From positions 1 to 47,569 of the forward strand of contig SFFY01000013.1 in the NCBI GenBank assembly GCA_004556745.1: a stretch of 47,569 nucleotides of DNA. Direction: 5' to 3'. A program made the translations under genes and the position numbers. This DNA is from Bacteroidales bacterium. Lineage in GTDB: Bacteria > Bacteroidota > Bacteroidia > Bacteroidales > Bacteroidaceae. Of this stretch, positions 7,481 through 15,787 are shown one piece after another; within the stretch, counting starts at the first letter, position 1, and each line of letters begins with the position of its first letter. The notes under the pieces were generated by a model. The model was not told where the DNA came from. It saw nothing but the letters and a program-made list of their open reading frames with translations, and did not search any database.

Positions 7481-8761
7481 TTACTGCTCCTTTGCCTTAC
7501 CTTGTTCCTTAAAGCAGAGGGCGAAATGCAGGAGCACCGCAAGGGCGTAACCGGCAAAGATAAACCAGATGGTGTCCCAGTTGCCAACTTGAAAGAAGTT
7601 GCCGCCCACCTCTTTCATCTCGGTGTAATGGTTTACCACCGCCTGTGCCATAAGCATGCCGAAGGTTGCGCCGAGGCCGTTGGTCATAATCATAAACAGC
7701 CCCTGTGCGCTGCTGCGTATCTCGGGTTTTGTGCTTTGGTCTACGAACAGTGCGCCGGAGATGTTGAAGAAGTCGAAAGCCACGCCGTAGACAAGCATAG
7801 AGAGCAAGAGGAGCCAAACGCCCATTCCGGGGTCGCCGATGGCGAACAAGCCGAAGCGCAGCACCCAAGCGAGCATGGCTATCATCATCACGCGCTTAAT
7901 GCCGAAACGCTTCATAAAGAAAGGAATGAGCAAGATGCAGCAGGTTTCGCTGATCTGAGAAAGCGAAATCAGGATGCCTGCGTGCGCCACGCCGAACGTA
8001 TCGGCATATTCAGGTTCTGCCGCAAAACTGCTGATAAACGGGTTGGCGTAGCCGTTGGTGATTTGCAAGGAAACGCCGAGCAGCATGGAGAAAATGAAGA
8101 ATATGGCCATCTTGCGCTGCTTGAAGAGCACGAAGGCATCGAAGCCCAACGATTCTACGAGGCTCTTCCTTTCGTGCTTGCTGTTTACGGGGCAATGGGG
8201 TAGGGTCTGCGCGAAAACGGCGAGCCCGATGCTCAAAGCGGCAGATACAAAGAATTGGTTGTAGTCGGCCATAAAGCCCATGAGGTCAACCGCCCACATG
8301 GTGCAGATGAAGCCGATTGTACCGAACACGCGAATGGGCGGAAAATCTTTTACCGTGTCCATACCAGCGTTGATCAAGCCGGTAAATGCCACGGAATTGC
8401 TCAAAGCGATGGTCGGCATATAGAACGCCACGCTCAACGTGTAGAGCGTGAACAGTGTAGCCATTTCTACATTTGCACCCGCCGTCATGCCGTAATAGGC
8501 CGCCGAACCCATAAACAGTCCGGCCAAGAGGTGGCAAATGCCCAAGAGCCTTTGCGCCGGTATCCAGCGGTCGGCCACAACGCCCATAAGTCCGGGCATA
8601 AAAATCGACACGAAACCTTGCACGGAGTAGAACCAGCCGATATGCTGGGCCAAGCCCACGTTGCCGAGATAGCGCCCCATAGAGGTGAGATACGCGCCCC
8701 AAACGGCAAATTCAAGGAAAAGCATTACCCCGAGGCGGGGTTTTAAGAAGTGGTTATTCAT
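7481..8761 (-). CDS. MFS transporter, nucleoside:H+ symporter type
   Basis: 426 residues with about 12 hydrophobic segments, in the inner membrane. The opening LKPRLGVMLFLEFAVWGAY and the GWFYSVQGFVSIFMPGLMG and GVVADRWIPAQRLLG loops are characteristic of the nucleoside:H+ symporter family (NupG/XapB-like) of the major facilitator superfamily, including the WG and ADRW elements of loop 2-3. I expect uptake of nucleosides, but substrate cannot be read from sequence. It is last of a four-gene minus-strand run: the TtcA-like gene ends 38 bp upstream. Confidence 0.85.
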   Translation of the reverse strand: MNNHFLKPRLGVMLFLEFAVWGAYLTSMGRYLGNVGLAQHIGWFYSVQGFVSIFMPGLMGVVADRWIPAQRLLGICHLLAGLFMGSAAYYGMTAGANVEMATLFTLYTLSVAFYMPTIALSNSVAFTGLINAGMDTVKDFPPIRVFGTIGFICTMWAVDLMGFMADYNQFFVSAALSIGLAVFAQTLPHCPVNSKHERKSLVESLGFDAFVLFKQRKMAIFFIFSMLLGVSLQITNGYANPFISSFAAEPEYADTFGVAHAGILISLSQISETCCILLIPFFMKRFGIKRVMMIAMLAWVLRFGLFAIGDPGMGVWLLLLSMLVYGVAFDFFNISGALFVDQSTKPEIRSSAQGLFMIMTNGLGATFGMLMAQAVVNHYTEMKEVGGNFFQVGNWDTIWFIFAGYALAVLLHFALCFKEQGKAKEQ

Positions 8762-8799
8762 TGTGATGATTTATGGTTAATTCATTATATTTTAATGTA

Positions 8800-9528
8800 T
8801 CAAACTTTCCCCGCCTTATTGAGCGCGTGCCACAGGCTTTGGCGAAATTCGGGGTTGAATGCCTGCATTTGTTCCATGATGCCGTGAATTTCGTGCCGTT
8901 TGCCGATTTTGTCGAAAGGACAGGCTTTTACGGTAGCGACAACTTCGGTGAAATCAGCCCAAAGGCGCAAATCGGCTTCATCTACCGCGCAGAGCGGACG
9001 AATGAGCGTTATGGGAAATTTATCCATCGCGAGCCGCGCGGGCATGGTCGCGAACGTACCGTTGAAGGTGAGGTTCATCATCGCCGTTTGCAGCAGGTCG
9101 TCGCGGTGGTGGCCCAAAGCAATTTTGTTGTAGCCGTTGGCTTGCGCATAATTAAATAATGTCTTGCGGCGCGTCCACGAACAAAGAAAGCAGGGGGAGC
9201 GGTCTTCCTTCTTATCAGGTGCAAAGGAGGCATCAAGAATCTCGAAGCCCGTGCCGTGCTGCTCGGCATATTCTTTGAGTTGAAGCAGGTCCGTGCGATA
9301 GTCCACGTTTGCCATGCGCACGTGAACGGCGTGCAGGTCAAACGAGCCGTTGTTACTGCGGCGCATCACGGATAGGAAATGCAGCAATGCCATAGAATCC
9401 TTGCCGCCCGAAAGCGCCACAAGCATACGGTCACCCGGTTCGATGAGCCGATAGGCGGCCACCGCCTCACGCACACGGTGCAAAATGCGCCGTTCGCAGG
9501 ATTTGGCACTCTTTTCTGCTGATTTCAT
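8800..9528 (-). CDS. ttcA: TtcA-like tRNA 2-thiocytidine synthetase
   Basis: 242 residues, shorter than E. coli TtcA (about 310). Family members adenylate and thiolate C32 of certain tRNAs with an Fe-S cluster. The PP-loop LSGGKDSMALL (SGGKDS 40-45) binds ATP. Cys113 and Cys116 (PCFLCSW) plus Cys203 (VKACPFD) match the three cluster-ligating cysteines of TtcA, and GHHRDD (139-144) is the conserved HxxDD element. The shorter length comes mainly from the ends. It starts 9 bp after the DUF486 gene stops, implying co-transcription. A related PP-loop enzyme with another tRNA target is the alternative. Confidence 0.82.
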   Translation of the reverse strand: MKSAEKSAKSCERRILHRVREAVAAYRLIEPGDRMLVALSGGKDSMALLHFLSVMRRSNNGSFDLHAVHVRMANVDYRTDLLQLKEYAEQHGTGFEILDASFAPDKKEDRSPCFLCSWTRRKTLFNYAQANGYNKIALGHHRDDLLQTAMMNLTFNGTFATMPARLAMDKFPITLIRPLCAVDEADLRLWADFTEVVATVKACPFDKIGKRHEIHGIMEQMQAFNPEFRQSLWHALNKAGKV

Positions 9529-9537
9529 CGTATTCCG

Positions 9538-9903
9538 CTATCTGAATACGAAATAAACGGCAGCCACGAGGCAAATAAATGCCGCCACGTGGTTCCAGTG
9601 AAACTGCTCGCCTTTGAAGAAGAGGGTCACAATCACCGTGAACACGATGAGCGACACCACTTCCTGTATGACTTTCAACTGTATCAGACTAAACGGGCCG
9701 CCGTTGTCTATAATGCCGATGCGATTTGCCGGCACTTGGCACATATATTCAAAGAATGCGATGCCCCAAGAAAAGAGGATGACCAAAATGATCGGCCAGT
9801 TCGTGCTTACGCCCGTCTGTTGCAGGCGCAGATGCCCGTACCACGCAAAGGTCATGAATATATTGGAGCAAACCAATAGCAATATAGCATAAAGTCCTTG
9901 CAT
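9538..9903 (-). CDS. DUF486 / DMT-family small membrane protein
   Basis: 121 residues, four predicted membrane helices (about 1-22, 35-55, 70-95, 103-120). The signatures SNIFMTFAWYGHLR and FFEYMCQVPANRIG place it in DUF486, related to the drug/metabolite transporter superfamily. Function unknown; an efflux role would be a guess. Full length for the family. It sits 16 bp after the flavoprotein fusion and 9 bp before the TtcA-like gene. Confidence 0.88.
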   Translation of the reverse strand: MQGLYAILLLVCSNIFMTFAWYGHLRLQQTGVSTNWPIILVILFSWGIAFFEYMCQVPANRIGIIDNGGPFSLIQLKVIQEVVSLIVFTVIVTLFFKGEQFHWNHVAAFICLVAAVYFVFR

Positions 9904-9919
9904 ATCAACCGTTATGCTA

Positions 9920-12199
9920 TTACTTGTTTTGCAAATATTCGTCCATTGAAGCCGCCGCTTGCTTGCCGTCGCCCATGGCGAGGATAACGGTCGCGCCGCC
10001 GCGCACGATGTCGCCGCCGGCGAAGAGGGTAGGGATGGACGATTGCATCTTTTCGCTTACGGCGATTGTGCCTTTACGACCCAGTTCCAAGCCTTCCACA
10101 GAACTCGGCACTATGGGATTGGGCGACACGCCGATGCTCACGATTACGAGGTCGGCAGCCACGCGCACCACACCGCCTTCAACGGGCACGGGGCGACGGC
10201 GACCGGAAGCGTCGGGCTCGCCAAGTTCCATCTGTTGCAGCACAATTTCCTTTACGCGTCCTTGCTCGTCGGCAATATATTCTATGGGGTTGTGCAGAGT
10301 GAGGAACTCAACGCCTTCCTGCTTGGCATGGTGCACTTCTTCCACGCGCGCCGGCATTTCTTCTTCGGAGCGGCGGTACACGATAAAGGCTTTCTCTGCA
10401 CCGAGGCGCAGGGCTGTGCGCACGGAATCCATAGCGGTATTGCCGCCGCCGATGACAGCCACGTTCTTACCCATGGGAACGGGCGTGTCGCTGTCGGGAT
10501 TGGAAGCGTCCATAAGGTTCACGCGCGTCAGGTACTCGTTGCTCGAAAGGATATTGATGGCATTTTCGCCCGGAATGCCCATAAAGTTGGGCAGACCTGC
10601 GCCGGAGGCCACGAAGATGCCGGCAAAGCCTTGTTCTTCCAGTTCTTGAATGCTAATGGTCTTGCCCACGATGCAGTCTTTCACGAAAGTCACGCCACTC
10701 TTTACAAGCAAGTTGATTTCAGCATCTACAATTTTGTTGGGCAAACGGAACTCGGGGATGCCGTATTTGAGCACGCCGCCAATTTCGTGCAGCGCCTCGA
10801 AAACGGTCACGTCGTAGCCACGCTTGGTCATTTCTCCGGCAAACGAAAGTCCGGCAGGACCCGAACCCACCACGGCCACTTTCACGCCGTGACGCAGGGT
10901 GGGGCGGATAGGTTCTACTACGCAGTGCTCGCGCTCGTAATCGGCAGCAAAGCGTTCGAGATAGCCGATGGCCACAGCCTTGCCGCCTGTTTTAAGATGT
11001 ATGCAGCGCGATTCGCATTGCTTTTCTTGCGGACATACGCGGCCACAGACGGCGGGCAGCGTGCTGGTTTCCTTAATGGCGTGCGCGGCCTTTACAAATT
11101 CTCCTTTTTCTATATGCTTGATGAAGCGGGGAATATCAATGCCCACGGGGCAGCCCTGCACGCAACCGGGATTGTTGCAGTCGAGGCAGCGACGGGCTTC
11201 CATTTGTGCCGTTTCCACCGAAAGTCCCTGGTTCACTTCCTCGCGCAACTGGCGGGCACGATACGAGGGTTCGAGTTCCGGCATCGTGCAGCGCGCTTGC
11301 GCCATGCGCTCCTTAGGCTTAACGGAAAGACGGAGTTCTTTGCGCCATTCGGCATCGCGCGAAGCGTCTTCCTGGGCGTGGCTTTCGTTCCAGTGTTCCA
11401 GTTCTTCGCGTTCCTCCTTACGGAAGGCGGCAAGACGTTTAAGCATTTCGTCGAAATCCACCTGATGTCCGTCAAACTCTGGACCGTCCACGCAGACAAA
11501 CTTCGTTTGACCGCCCACAGAGATACGGCAGGCGCCGCACATTCCCGTACCGTCCACCATGATAGTATTGAGCGAAACGTCCGTTGAAATCTGGTATTTT
11601 TGCGTCAGAAGGCATACGAATTTCATCATAATGGCGGGACCGATGGCAAAGCATTTGTCTACCTTTTCGCGCTTGATGACGCGCTCTATGGCCTCCGTGA
11701 CCAGTCCTTTGTCACCGTAACTGCCGTCGTCGGTCATAATGATTACTTCATCGCTCGAACTGCGCATCTCTTTTTCTAAGATAATCAGTTCCTTAGTTCT
11801 TGCAGCCAAAACTGTCACAACGCGGTTTCCCGCCGCTTTCAATGCTTGTACGATGGGCAGCATCGGAGCAACACCCACGCCGCCGCCGGCGCAGACCACC
11901 GTTCCGAAATTCTCGATGTGCGTAGCCCGTCCGAGGGGGCCCACAACGTCGGTAATGTAATCGCCGGGTTCGAGGGCGCAGAGTTTTTGTGAGGAAAGAC
12001 CTACGTTTTGCACCACAAGCGAGATGGTGCCTTGCTCTTTGTCGGCAGCGGCAATGGTAAGCGGCATGCGTTCGCCGGTTTCGCCAACGCGCACAATGAC
12101 AAAATGCCCGGCGCGTCGCGAACGGGCAATCAGGGGTGCTTCAACTTCAAAACGGAACACTTTTTCCGAAAACTGTTCCTTGCTGATAATCTTGTTCAT
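9920..12199 (-). CDS. NfnAB/SudBA-like fused flavoprotein (FNR-like domain + glutamate synthase small-subunit-like domain)
   Basis: 759 residues joining two subunits separate in many bacteria. The first ~270 residues form a ferredoxin-NADP reductase-like module: flavin motif RMPLTIA, nucleotide loop GGGVGVAPM and a [2Fe-2S] site in DGTGMCGAC plus a later FVCVDGPEF. The second (about 300-759) resembles the glutamate synthase small chain: cysteine motifs RCLDCNNPGCVQGCP and CGRVCPQEKQCESRC for two [4Fe-4S] clusters, FAD loop VVGSGPAGLSFA and NADPH loop VIGGGNTAMDS. No large glutamate synthase subunit is nearby, so electron bifurcation or NADPH:ferredoxin (or sulfide/polysulfide) redox is more likely than glutamate synthesis, though such genes are often annotated gltA. 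First gene of the minus-strand run; promoter region 12200-12420. Confidence 0.9.
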   Translation of the reverse strand: MNKIISKEQFSEKVFRFEVEAPLIARSRRAGHFVIVRVGETGERMPLTIAAADKEQGTISLVVQNVGLSSQKLCALEPGDYITDVVGPLGRATHIENFGTVVCAGGGVGVAPMLPIVQALKAAGNRVVTVLAARTKELIILEKEMRSSSDEVIIMTDDGSYGDKGLVTEAIERVIKREKVDKCFAIGPAIMMKFVCLLTQKYQISTDVSLNTIMVDGTGMCGACRISVGGQTKFVCVDGPEFDGHQVDFDEMLKRLAAFRKEEREELEHWNESHAQEDASRDAEWRKELRLSVKPKERMAQARCTMPELEPSYRARQLREEVNQGLSVETAQMEARRCLDCNNPGCVQGCPVGIDIPRFIKHIEKGEFVKAAHAIKETSTLPAVCGRVCPQEKQCESRCIHLKTGGKAVAIGYLERFAADYEREHCVVEPIRPTLRHGVKVAVVGSGPAGLSFAGEMTKRGYDVTVFEALHEIGGVLKYGIPEFRLPNKIVDAEINLLVKSGVTFVKDCIVGKTISIQELEEQGFAGIFVASGAGLPNFMGIPGENAINILSSNEYLTRVNLMDASNPDSDTPVPMGKNVAVIGGGNTAMDSVRTALRLGAEKAFIVYRRSEEEMPARVEEVHHAKQEGVEFLTLHNPIEYIADEQGRVKEIVLQQMELGEPDASGRRRPVPVEGGVVRVAADLVIVSIGVSPNPIVPSSVEGLELGRKGTIAVSEKMQSSIPTLFAGGDIVRGGATVILAMGDGKQAAASMDEYLQNK

Positions 12200-12420
12200 A
12201 TTATTATATGTGTGGCTTTATCTTCGTATTTGCGGTTTTTCATACTGCAAAGGAAATAAAAAGTTAGTCAATAAAGTAATTTTCTCGTGGTTTTCTCTTA
12301 AATCTCCCTTATTTCAAATTTCTATTAAACATAATTGCAATTCTAATTAAATGCGCAGATAGTTGGAATTGCAAACGATTACGGGAAAATTTTATGATGG
12401 AAGAATTATTACATGTCCTG

Positions 12421-12518
12421 TGGCGTAGTGCCTTCCAGGCACATCGTCCTCGCTACGTCAATCCGAGCACTTCGTGCCCGGTTATCGTCGCTGCGCTCCG
12501 TAGTGCCTTCCAGGCACC
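12421..12518 (-). repeat. BIME-like palindromic repeat, copy a
   Basis: Reads on the minus strand as two GTGCCT-GGA-AGGCAC hairpins flanking a CCGGGCAC/GTGCTCGG hairpin. Inverted partner of copy b. Confidence 0.8.
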
Positions 12519-12570
12519 ATAACGTAAAAACGAATTCGGACGACCGTTTCGCACTGCGCTAAGCATTTAC

Positions 12571-12620
12571 CCCAATCACAAACAAACGATATCGGTTTAC
12601 CACTCTTTGCGCAGAGCGTT
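12571..12620 (+). repeat. Direct repeat, first copy
   Basis: About 49 bp, closely matched at 12781-12829; both contain AAACAAACG, ATCGGTTT and a GCGC(A/G)GAGCG half. Function unknown. Confidence 0.7.
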
Positions 12621-12630
12621 ATTTATACTA

Positions 12631-12736
12631 AGTGCCTGGAAGGCACTACAGAGCGAAGCGATGGTAACCGGGCACGCAGTGTCCGGAACAACGAGGACGG
12701 TACGATGTGCCTGGAAGGCAATACGCCAAAGGACAG
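12631..12736 (+). repeat. BIME-like palindromic repeat, copy b
   Basis: Two GTGCCTGGAAGGCA cores with the GAGCGAAGCGATGGTAACC linker and a central CCGGGCAC/GTGTCCGG hairpin; opposite orientation to copy a. Confidence 0.8.
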
Positions 12737-12780
12737 GTTTCAAGGAAAGCGCAGCAATACATAAATTCTGCTCCCGTTTC

Positions 12781-12829
12781 CCCAATCGCAAACAAACGTT
12801 ATCGGTTTTCCACTCTCTGCGCGGAGCGT
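12781..12829 (+). repeat. Direct repeat, second copy
   Basis: Second copy of the element at 12571-12620, differing at a handful of positions; lies 45 bp beyond copy b of the palindromic repeat. Confidence 0.7.
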
Positions 12830-12958
12830 GATTTTGCCGTTTGCAATTTTTACGCTTCTGCATTTTCGGAAATTTTGAAAGTTTAGGAAAATATAACGCT
12901 GACGGACTTGCGAAAAATTTTCAGGCAGCAAAGAAAAACGGTTTAGTAAGTTCGTTTC

Positions 12959-13065
12959 AACTATCCTATATGACCGTAAAAACTATCCTATAAGATAATT
13001 TTCACGATCACGGAGATAATTTTTACGCTCTTGCTTAAAATTTTCACGATCTTGTTGATAGTTGC
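12959..13065 (+). repeat. Array of units with ~21-bp period (third array type)
   Basis: AACTATCCTATA occurs at 12959 and 12981 (22 apart). Then AATTTT(C/T)ACG units begin at 12997, 13018 and 13039, exactly 21 bp apart. The CTATCCTATAAG boundary is the reverse complement of the one ending the two GTTACAAA arrays elsewhere in the window. Confidence 0.6.
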
Positions 13066-13076
13066 ATGTAAAACAA

Positions 13077-13112
13077 AAGCAGGAAATGCGCCGTGCCGCG
13101 CTCTTCCTGCTT
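13077..13112 (-). terminator. Hairpin directly after a strong promoter (possible very small RNA)
   Basis: AAGCAGGAA (13077-13085) pairs with TTCCTGCTT (13104-13112); the loop is GC-rich. On the minus strand it is followed by a TTTTGTTTT tract. It starts about where transcription from the 13119-13150 promoter should begin. Confidence 0.5.
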
Positions 13113-13118
13113 GCAAGG

Positions 13119-13150
13119 CAAATTTAATCATTTATTCCCGTTGCGGCAAA
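13119..13150 (-). promoter_or_regulatory. Consensus promoter inside the repeat island
   Basis: On the minus strand TTTG (13147-13150), a 20-bp spacer and TAAATTTG (13119-13126) fully match the Bacteroidetes promoter. No gene follows for over 900 bp; the nearest is the flavoprotein fusion at 12199. Confidence 0.6.
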
Positions 13151-13261
13151 TCTGAAAAAGTGTGTAGGAAGCAAAAACAATTAAAACCGCTTGTCCTGTG
13201 TGGGCTTTCGCTATATAAACTACCCGATGTATGAATAAGGAAATTATATGGCAAAAGTATT

Positions 13262-13360
13262 AACTGCCTGGAAGGCAGTACGGAGCGTAGCGACGATAAC
13301 CGGGTACGCAGTGCCCGGAAGCGGCTATTGCACTGATTCTGCCTGGAAGGCAGTACGCCT
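13262..13360 (+). repeat. BIME-like palindromic repeat, copy c (CTGCCT/AGGCAG variant)
   Basis: Both cores read CTGCCT-GGA-AGGCAG (13264-13278 and 13339-13353), a paired change against the GTGCCT/AGGCAC form. The linker holds CCGGGTAC/GTGCCCGG. Inverted partner of copy d. Confidence 0.8.
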
Positions 13361-13380
13361 GTGAAAATGTTTAACCCCGT

Positions 13381-13482
13381 CCTTTGGCGTAGTGCCTTCC
13401 AGGCACATCGTCCTCGTTTGGTTTATCCGGGCACTGCGTACCCGGTTATCGTCGCTACGCTCCGTAGTGCCTTTCAGGCACG
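13381..13482 (-). repeat. BIME-like palindromic repeat, copy d
   Basis: Minus-strand copy with GTGCCT/AGGCAC-type cores and a CCGGGTAC/GTGCCCGG hairpin, 20 bp from copy c; lies just beyond the 3' end of the symporter gene. Confidence 0.8.
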
Positions 13483-13518
13483 CAGCAATGATATTTAAGC
13501 GGTTTTTATGGTTTTTGT

Positions 13519-15012
13519 TTATTTCCTCAACGCCAATAACCCGCCAAACGTAATCAATCCGTTGAGCAAGAGCAATTCATAACCGAATTTATAGCCAAGC
13601 CATTGCTGGGCGTTGAGGTCCAAAACGAGGCAGATGAGCGGCGCGGCAATGCAAACGGCAGGAACATAGCGGTCGCGCAGCGCCGTGTGCTTTACAAACA
13701 GGCTGTAGGTAAAGAGGCCGAGCAGAGGGCCGTAAGTATATGAGGCGATTACGTAGATAGCGTTGATTAGGCTGGTGGCATCCCCTACAATCCTGAATGC
13801 CAACAACATGAGTACCACAGCAGCGACCACGCAGATATGCACGCAGCGGCGGATTTTCACTTGCTCGGCGGCGGAAAGTCCGTTGCGGTTTTCCACTCTT
13901 AGGAGATCAATGCAAATAGTCGTAGTGAGCGCGGTCAGTGCCGAGTCGGCGCTCGAAAAGGCGGCGGCGGAAAGTCCGATGGCAAAGGCGATGCAAACGC
14001 CCCACCCCAACGCGCCGCTCGCCACCACGGCGGTCAGCAGTTCGTCGCCGCTCTGCGGCAAGGCAATGCCCGTACGGGCGCAAAACGTATAGAGCAGCAC
14101 GCCCAGAAAGAGGAAGAGAAAATTAACGGGCAGGAAGGCCGTACCATAGAGGCACATCTCTTTTTGCGCCGAGCGCAAGTCTTTGCAGGTCAGATTCTTT
14201 TGCATCATGTCTTGGTCAAGTCCCGTCATCACCACCACGATGAACATGCCGCTTATGAACTGCCGCCAAAAGTTTGTGGTATGGCTCCAGTCCCAGTCGA
14301 ACACGCGCGTCATCTCGCTTCCGCGCCATAATTCCGTCACAGTGCCCCACCCCATTTGCGGAGCGCCGATTACGGCGAGCGCAATGGCGATCGCTGCACC
14401 CAACATACAGACTGTTTGCAACGTGTCCGTACGTACCAGCACCTTGATGCCGCCGCGCCGCGTATAACCCCACATCAAGCCTAAAAGGGCAAGGGCGGTG
14501 AGGCTAAGGGTCAGCGTGTTGCCAAATGCAAATCCCGAAGCGCGGAGCAGGGGGCGCGTGATAAAGGTGTCGAGCACGAGGCAAACGGGAAAGAGCCGCG
14601 CCGCAGCGCCGGTGAGTTTGCTGAGCACGAAAAATGCCGCGCCCGTGCGGTGGGAATGCTTGCCGAGGCGGTCGGCCAAGACGGTGTAAATGCTCGTCAG
14701 ACGCAAATTATAATAGACGGGCAGCAGCACGTACGCCACGAGCAGGTAGCCGGGAATAAAACCGAGGCACATTTGCAGATAGGTCATGCCCGTAGCCGCC
14801 GCCCAGCCGGGCACGGACATGAAGGTAACGCCCGAAATGCTCGCCCCCACCATGCCCACGGCCACCATCCACCATGGCGAACTGTGTCCGGCGCGAAAAA
14901 AGTCGTCGTTGCCGCCGCCCGTGCTCTTGCGGCTCACGCGGCGCGAGATGTAAATAAGGAGGAGAAAATAGGCAACGAGGGTTGCCGGCATCACTATTTC
15001 TGCTGATTTCAT
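13519..15012 (-). CDS. Sodium:solute symporter (SSS family)
   Basis: 497 residues with about 13 hydrophobic segments, in the inner membrane; uses the Na+ gradient to import a small solute. Family features include the first helix MPATLVAYFLLLIYISRR, the DDFFRAGHSSPWWMVA loop, GASISGVTFMSVPGWA in the discontinuous helix TM1, and AAAFSSADSALTALTT, the helix TM8 Na+-site segment with consecutive Ser residues. Substrate cannot be predicted; relatives carry sugars, sialic acid, proline or iodide-type solutes. A ~180-bp repeat (15061-15240) lies upstream and TAACTTTG at 15253-15260 could be its -7 box, which would give a long structured leader. Confidence 0.88.
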   Translation of the reverse strand: MKSAEIVMPATLVAYFLLLIYISRRVSRKSTGGGNDDFFRAGHSSPWWMVAVGMVGASISGVTFMSVPGWAAATGMTYLQMCLGFIPGYLLVAYVLLPVYYNLRLTSIYTVLADRLGKHSHRTGAAFFVLSKLTGAAARLFPVCLVLDTFITRPLLRASGFAFGNTLTLSLTALALLGLMWGYTRRGGIKVLVRTDTLQTVCMLGAAIAIALAVIGAPQMGWGTVTELWRGSEMTRVFDWDWSHTTNFWRQFISGMFIVVVMTGLDQDMMQKNLTCKDLRSAQKEMCLYGTAFLPVNFLFLFLGVLLYTFCARTGIALPQSGDELLTAVVASGALGWGVCIAFAIGLSAAAFSSADSALTALTTTICIDLLRVENRNGLSAAEQVKIRRCVHICVVAAVVLMLLAFRIVGDATSLINAIYVIASYTYGPLLGLFTYSLFVKHTALRDRYVPAVCIAAPLICLVLDLNAQQWLGYKFGYELLLLNGLITFGGLLALRK

Positions 15013-15060
15013 CGGAAAACCAAAAAAGTATGCGTTGGTTGGATTTAGAAAATAGGTTTT

Positions 15061-15240
15061 GGATAAAAACCATGAAAAACATCTTGCTTCGTTTGAAGCC
15101 CTGCGGGCAACGCCGCTGGTCTTAACGCCGAGCCTGCGACCCTATGGTGTCGCGCTCGCCCTTAATCCCTGCGGCTGCGGTCGGTGCCCGCCCGCTTCAA
15201 ACGCTGCAAGGGAAAAACCATTAAAAACCCGTGAGACCTT
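15061..15240 (-). repeat. Family-3 element, copy 1, in the symporter 5' region
   Basis: About 180 bp, closely matching 40673-40850. Shared blocks include GGTCTTAACGCCGAGCCTG, CCCTTAATCCCTGCGGCTGC and GGTCGGTGCCCGCCCGCTTC. Internal stems are GCGAC/GTCGC here but GTGAGCC/GGCTCAC in the other copy. Both copies have the same orientation relative to the downstream minus-strand gene. Confidence 0.75.
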
Positions 15241-15379
15241 GAAATTTTGCCGCAAAGTTAAGAAGTTTCGCGCTTTTCTCGCCCCGCCTCCCCGCCTTTC
15301 CGTCTACTAAATCTGCATTTTCTTATAAGAAAAGCCCTACTTTTCGCATCCGACACGCTTTTCTTTCCGTGCAAATGCG

Positions 15380-15387
15380 TAACTTTG
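15380..15387 (+). promoter_or_regulatory. Possible -7 box for clpC
   Basis: TAACTTTG matches TAnnTTTG on the plus strand and sits inside the inverted repeat GTGCAAA-N8-TTTGCAC (15370-15391). A clear -33 TTTG is absent. Starting here, the clpC leader would be ~400 nt and include the 15460-15708 element. Confidence 0.35.
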
Positions 15388-15459
15388 CACAATAATATAT
15401 ATATAGACGACTGTTGATAGTAGTGGTGTATGCGTACGCCTTAAAAATATATGTATTGA

Positions 15460-15708
15460 GGCGGGCTGAAAGCCCAATTGTTGCCAATAGCCCGGGGCAA
15501 CGCCCCGGGAAAAAGGAGCAAGCGACAATACATTCGGCATTTTTGCCTACAAAAATGCCACGCGCCAAAAGCGCGTAACCCCATCACACGGGGCGTTGCC
15601 CCTCATAAAGCAAGTTGCTCTTACAGAGCGCGACACTATAATCAATGCATCACCGCTTCCCGGGGCGTTGCCCCGGGCTTGGCGCAACAACTGGGCTTTC
15701 AGCCCGCC
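15460..15708. repeat. 249-bp element with ~50-bp inverted ends (MITE-like)
   Basis: The left arm begins GGCGGGCTGAAAGCCCA and contains CCCGGGGCAACGCCCCGGG; the right arm is its near-perfect reverse complement. Each arm also folds alone into two hairpins (GGGCT-GAA-AGCCC and CCCGGGGC-AAC-GCCCCGGG). The interior has another GGGGC-GTT-GCCCC hairpin. No transposase is encoded. Confidence 0.75.
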
Positions 15709-15787
15709 CTAATGGCACAATAAATTATTCGACATATTATTTTAGGTATAGGTATTAGTCACAAAAATTTAAGGAGAACTATTTGAA

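Larger units (their letters stand above)
12200..13518. other. Gene-free repeat island (1.3 kb)
   Basis: No convincing gene on either strand. It holds four copies of the palindromic BIME-like repeat in two inverted pairs, a ~49-bp direct repeat (12571-12620 and 12781-12829), an array of 21-bp-period units (12959-13065) and a promoter-plus-hairpin unit (13077-13150). Open frames here follow the repeats and are not coding. Confidence 0.7.
15013..15787. other. Repeat-rich gap between divergent symporter and clpC
   Basis: No gene seen. It holds a family-3 leader repeat (15061-15240), possible promoters for each flanking gene and a 249-bp inverted-repeat element (15460-15708). Confidence 0.7.

Noticed and set aside
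9959..11587. 542-codon plus-strand frame opposite the flavoprotein gene
   Set aside because: Antisense shadow in GC-rich DNA; no domain, no start context, and the minus frame holds all cofactor motifs.
12597..12863. Short open frames across the palindromic repeats (also at 44077-44367 and 44114-44521)
   Set aside because: Their peptides are translations of the repeat units, the same words recurring at every copy in different frames.
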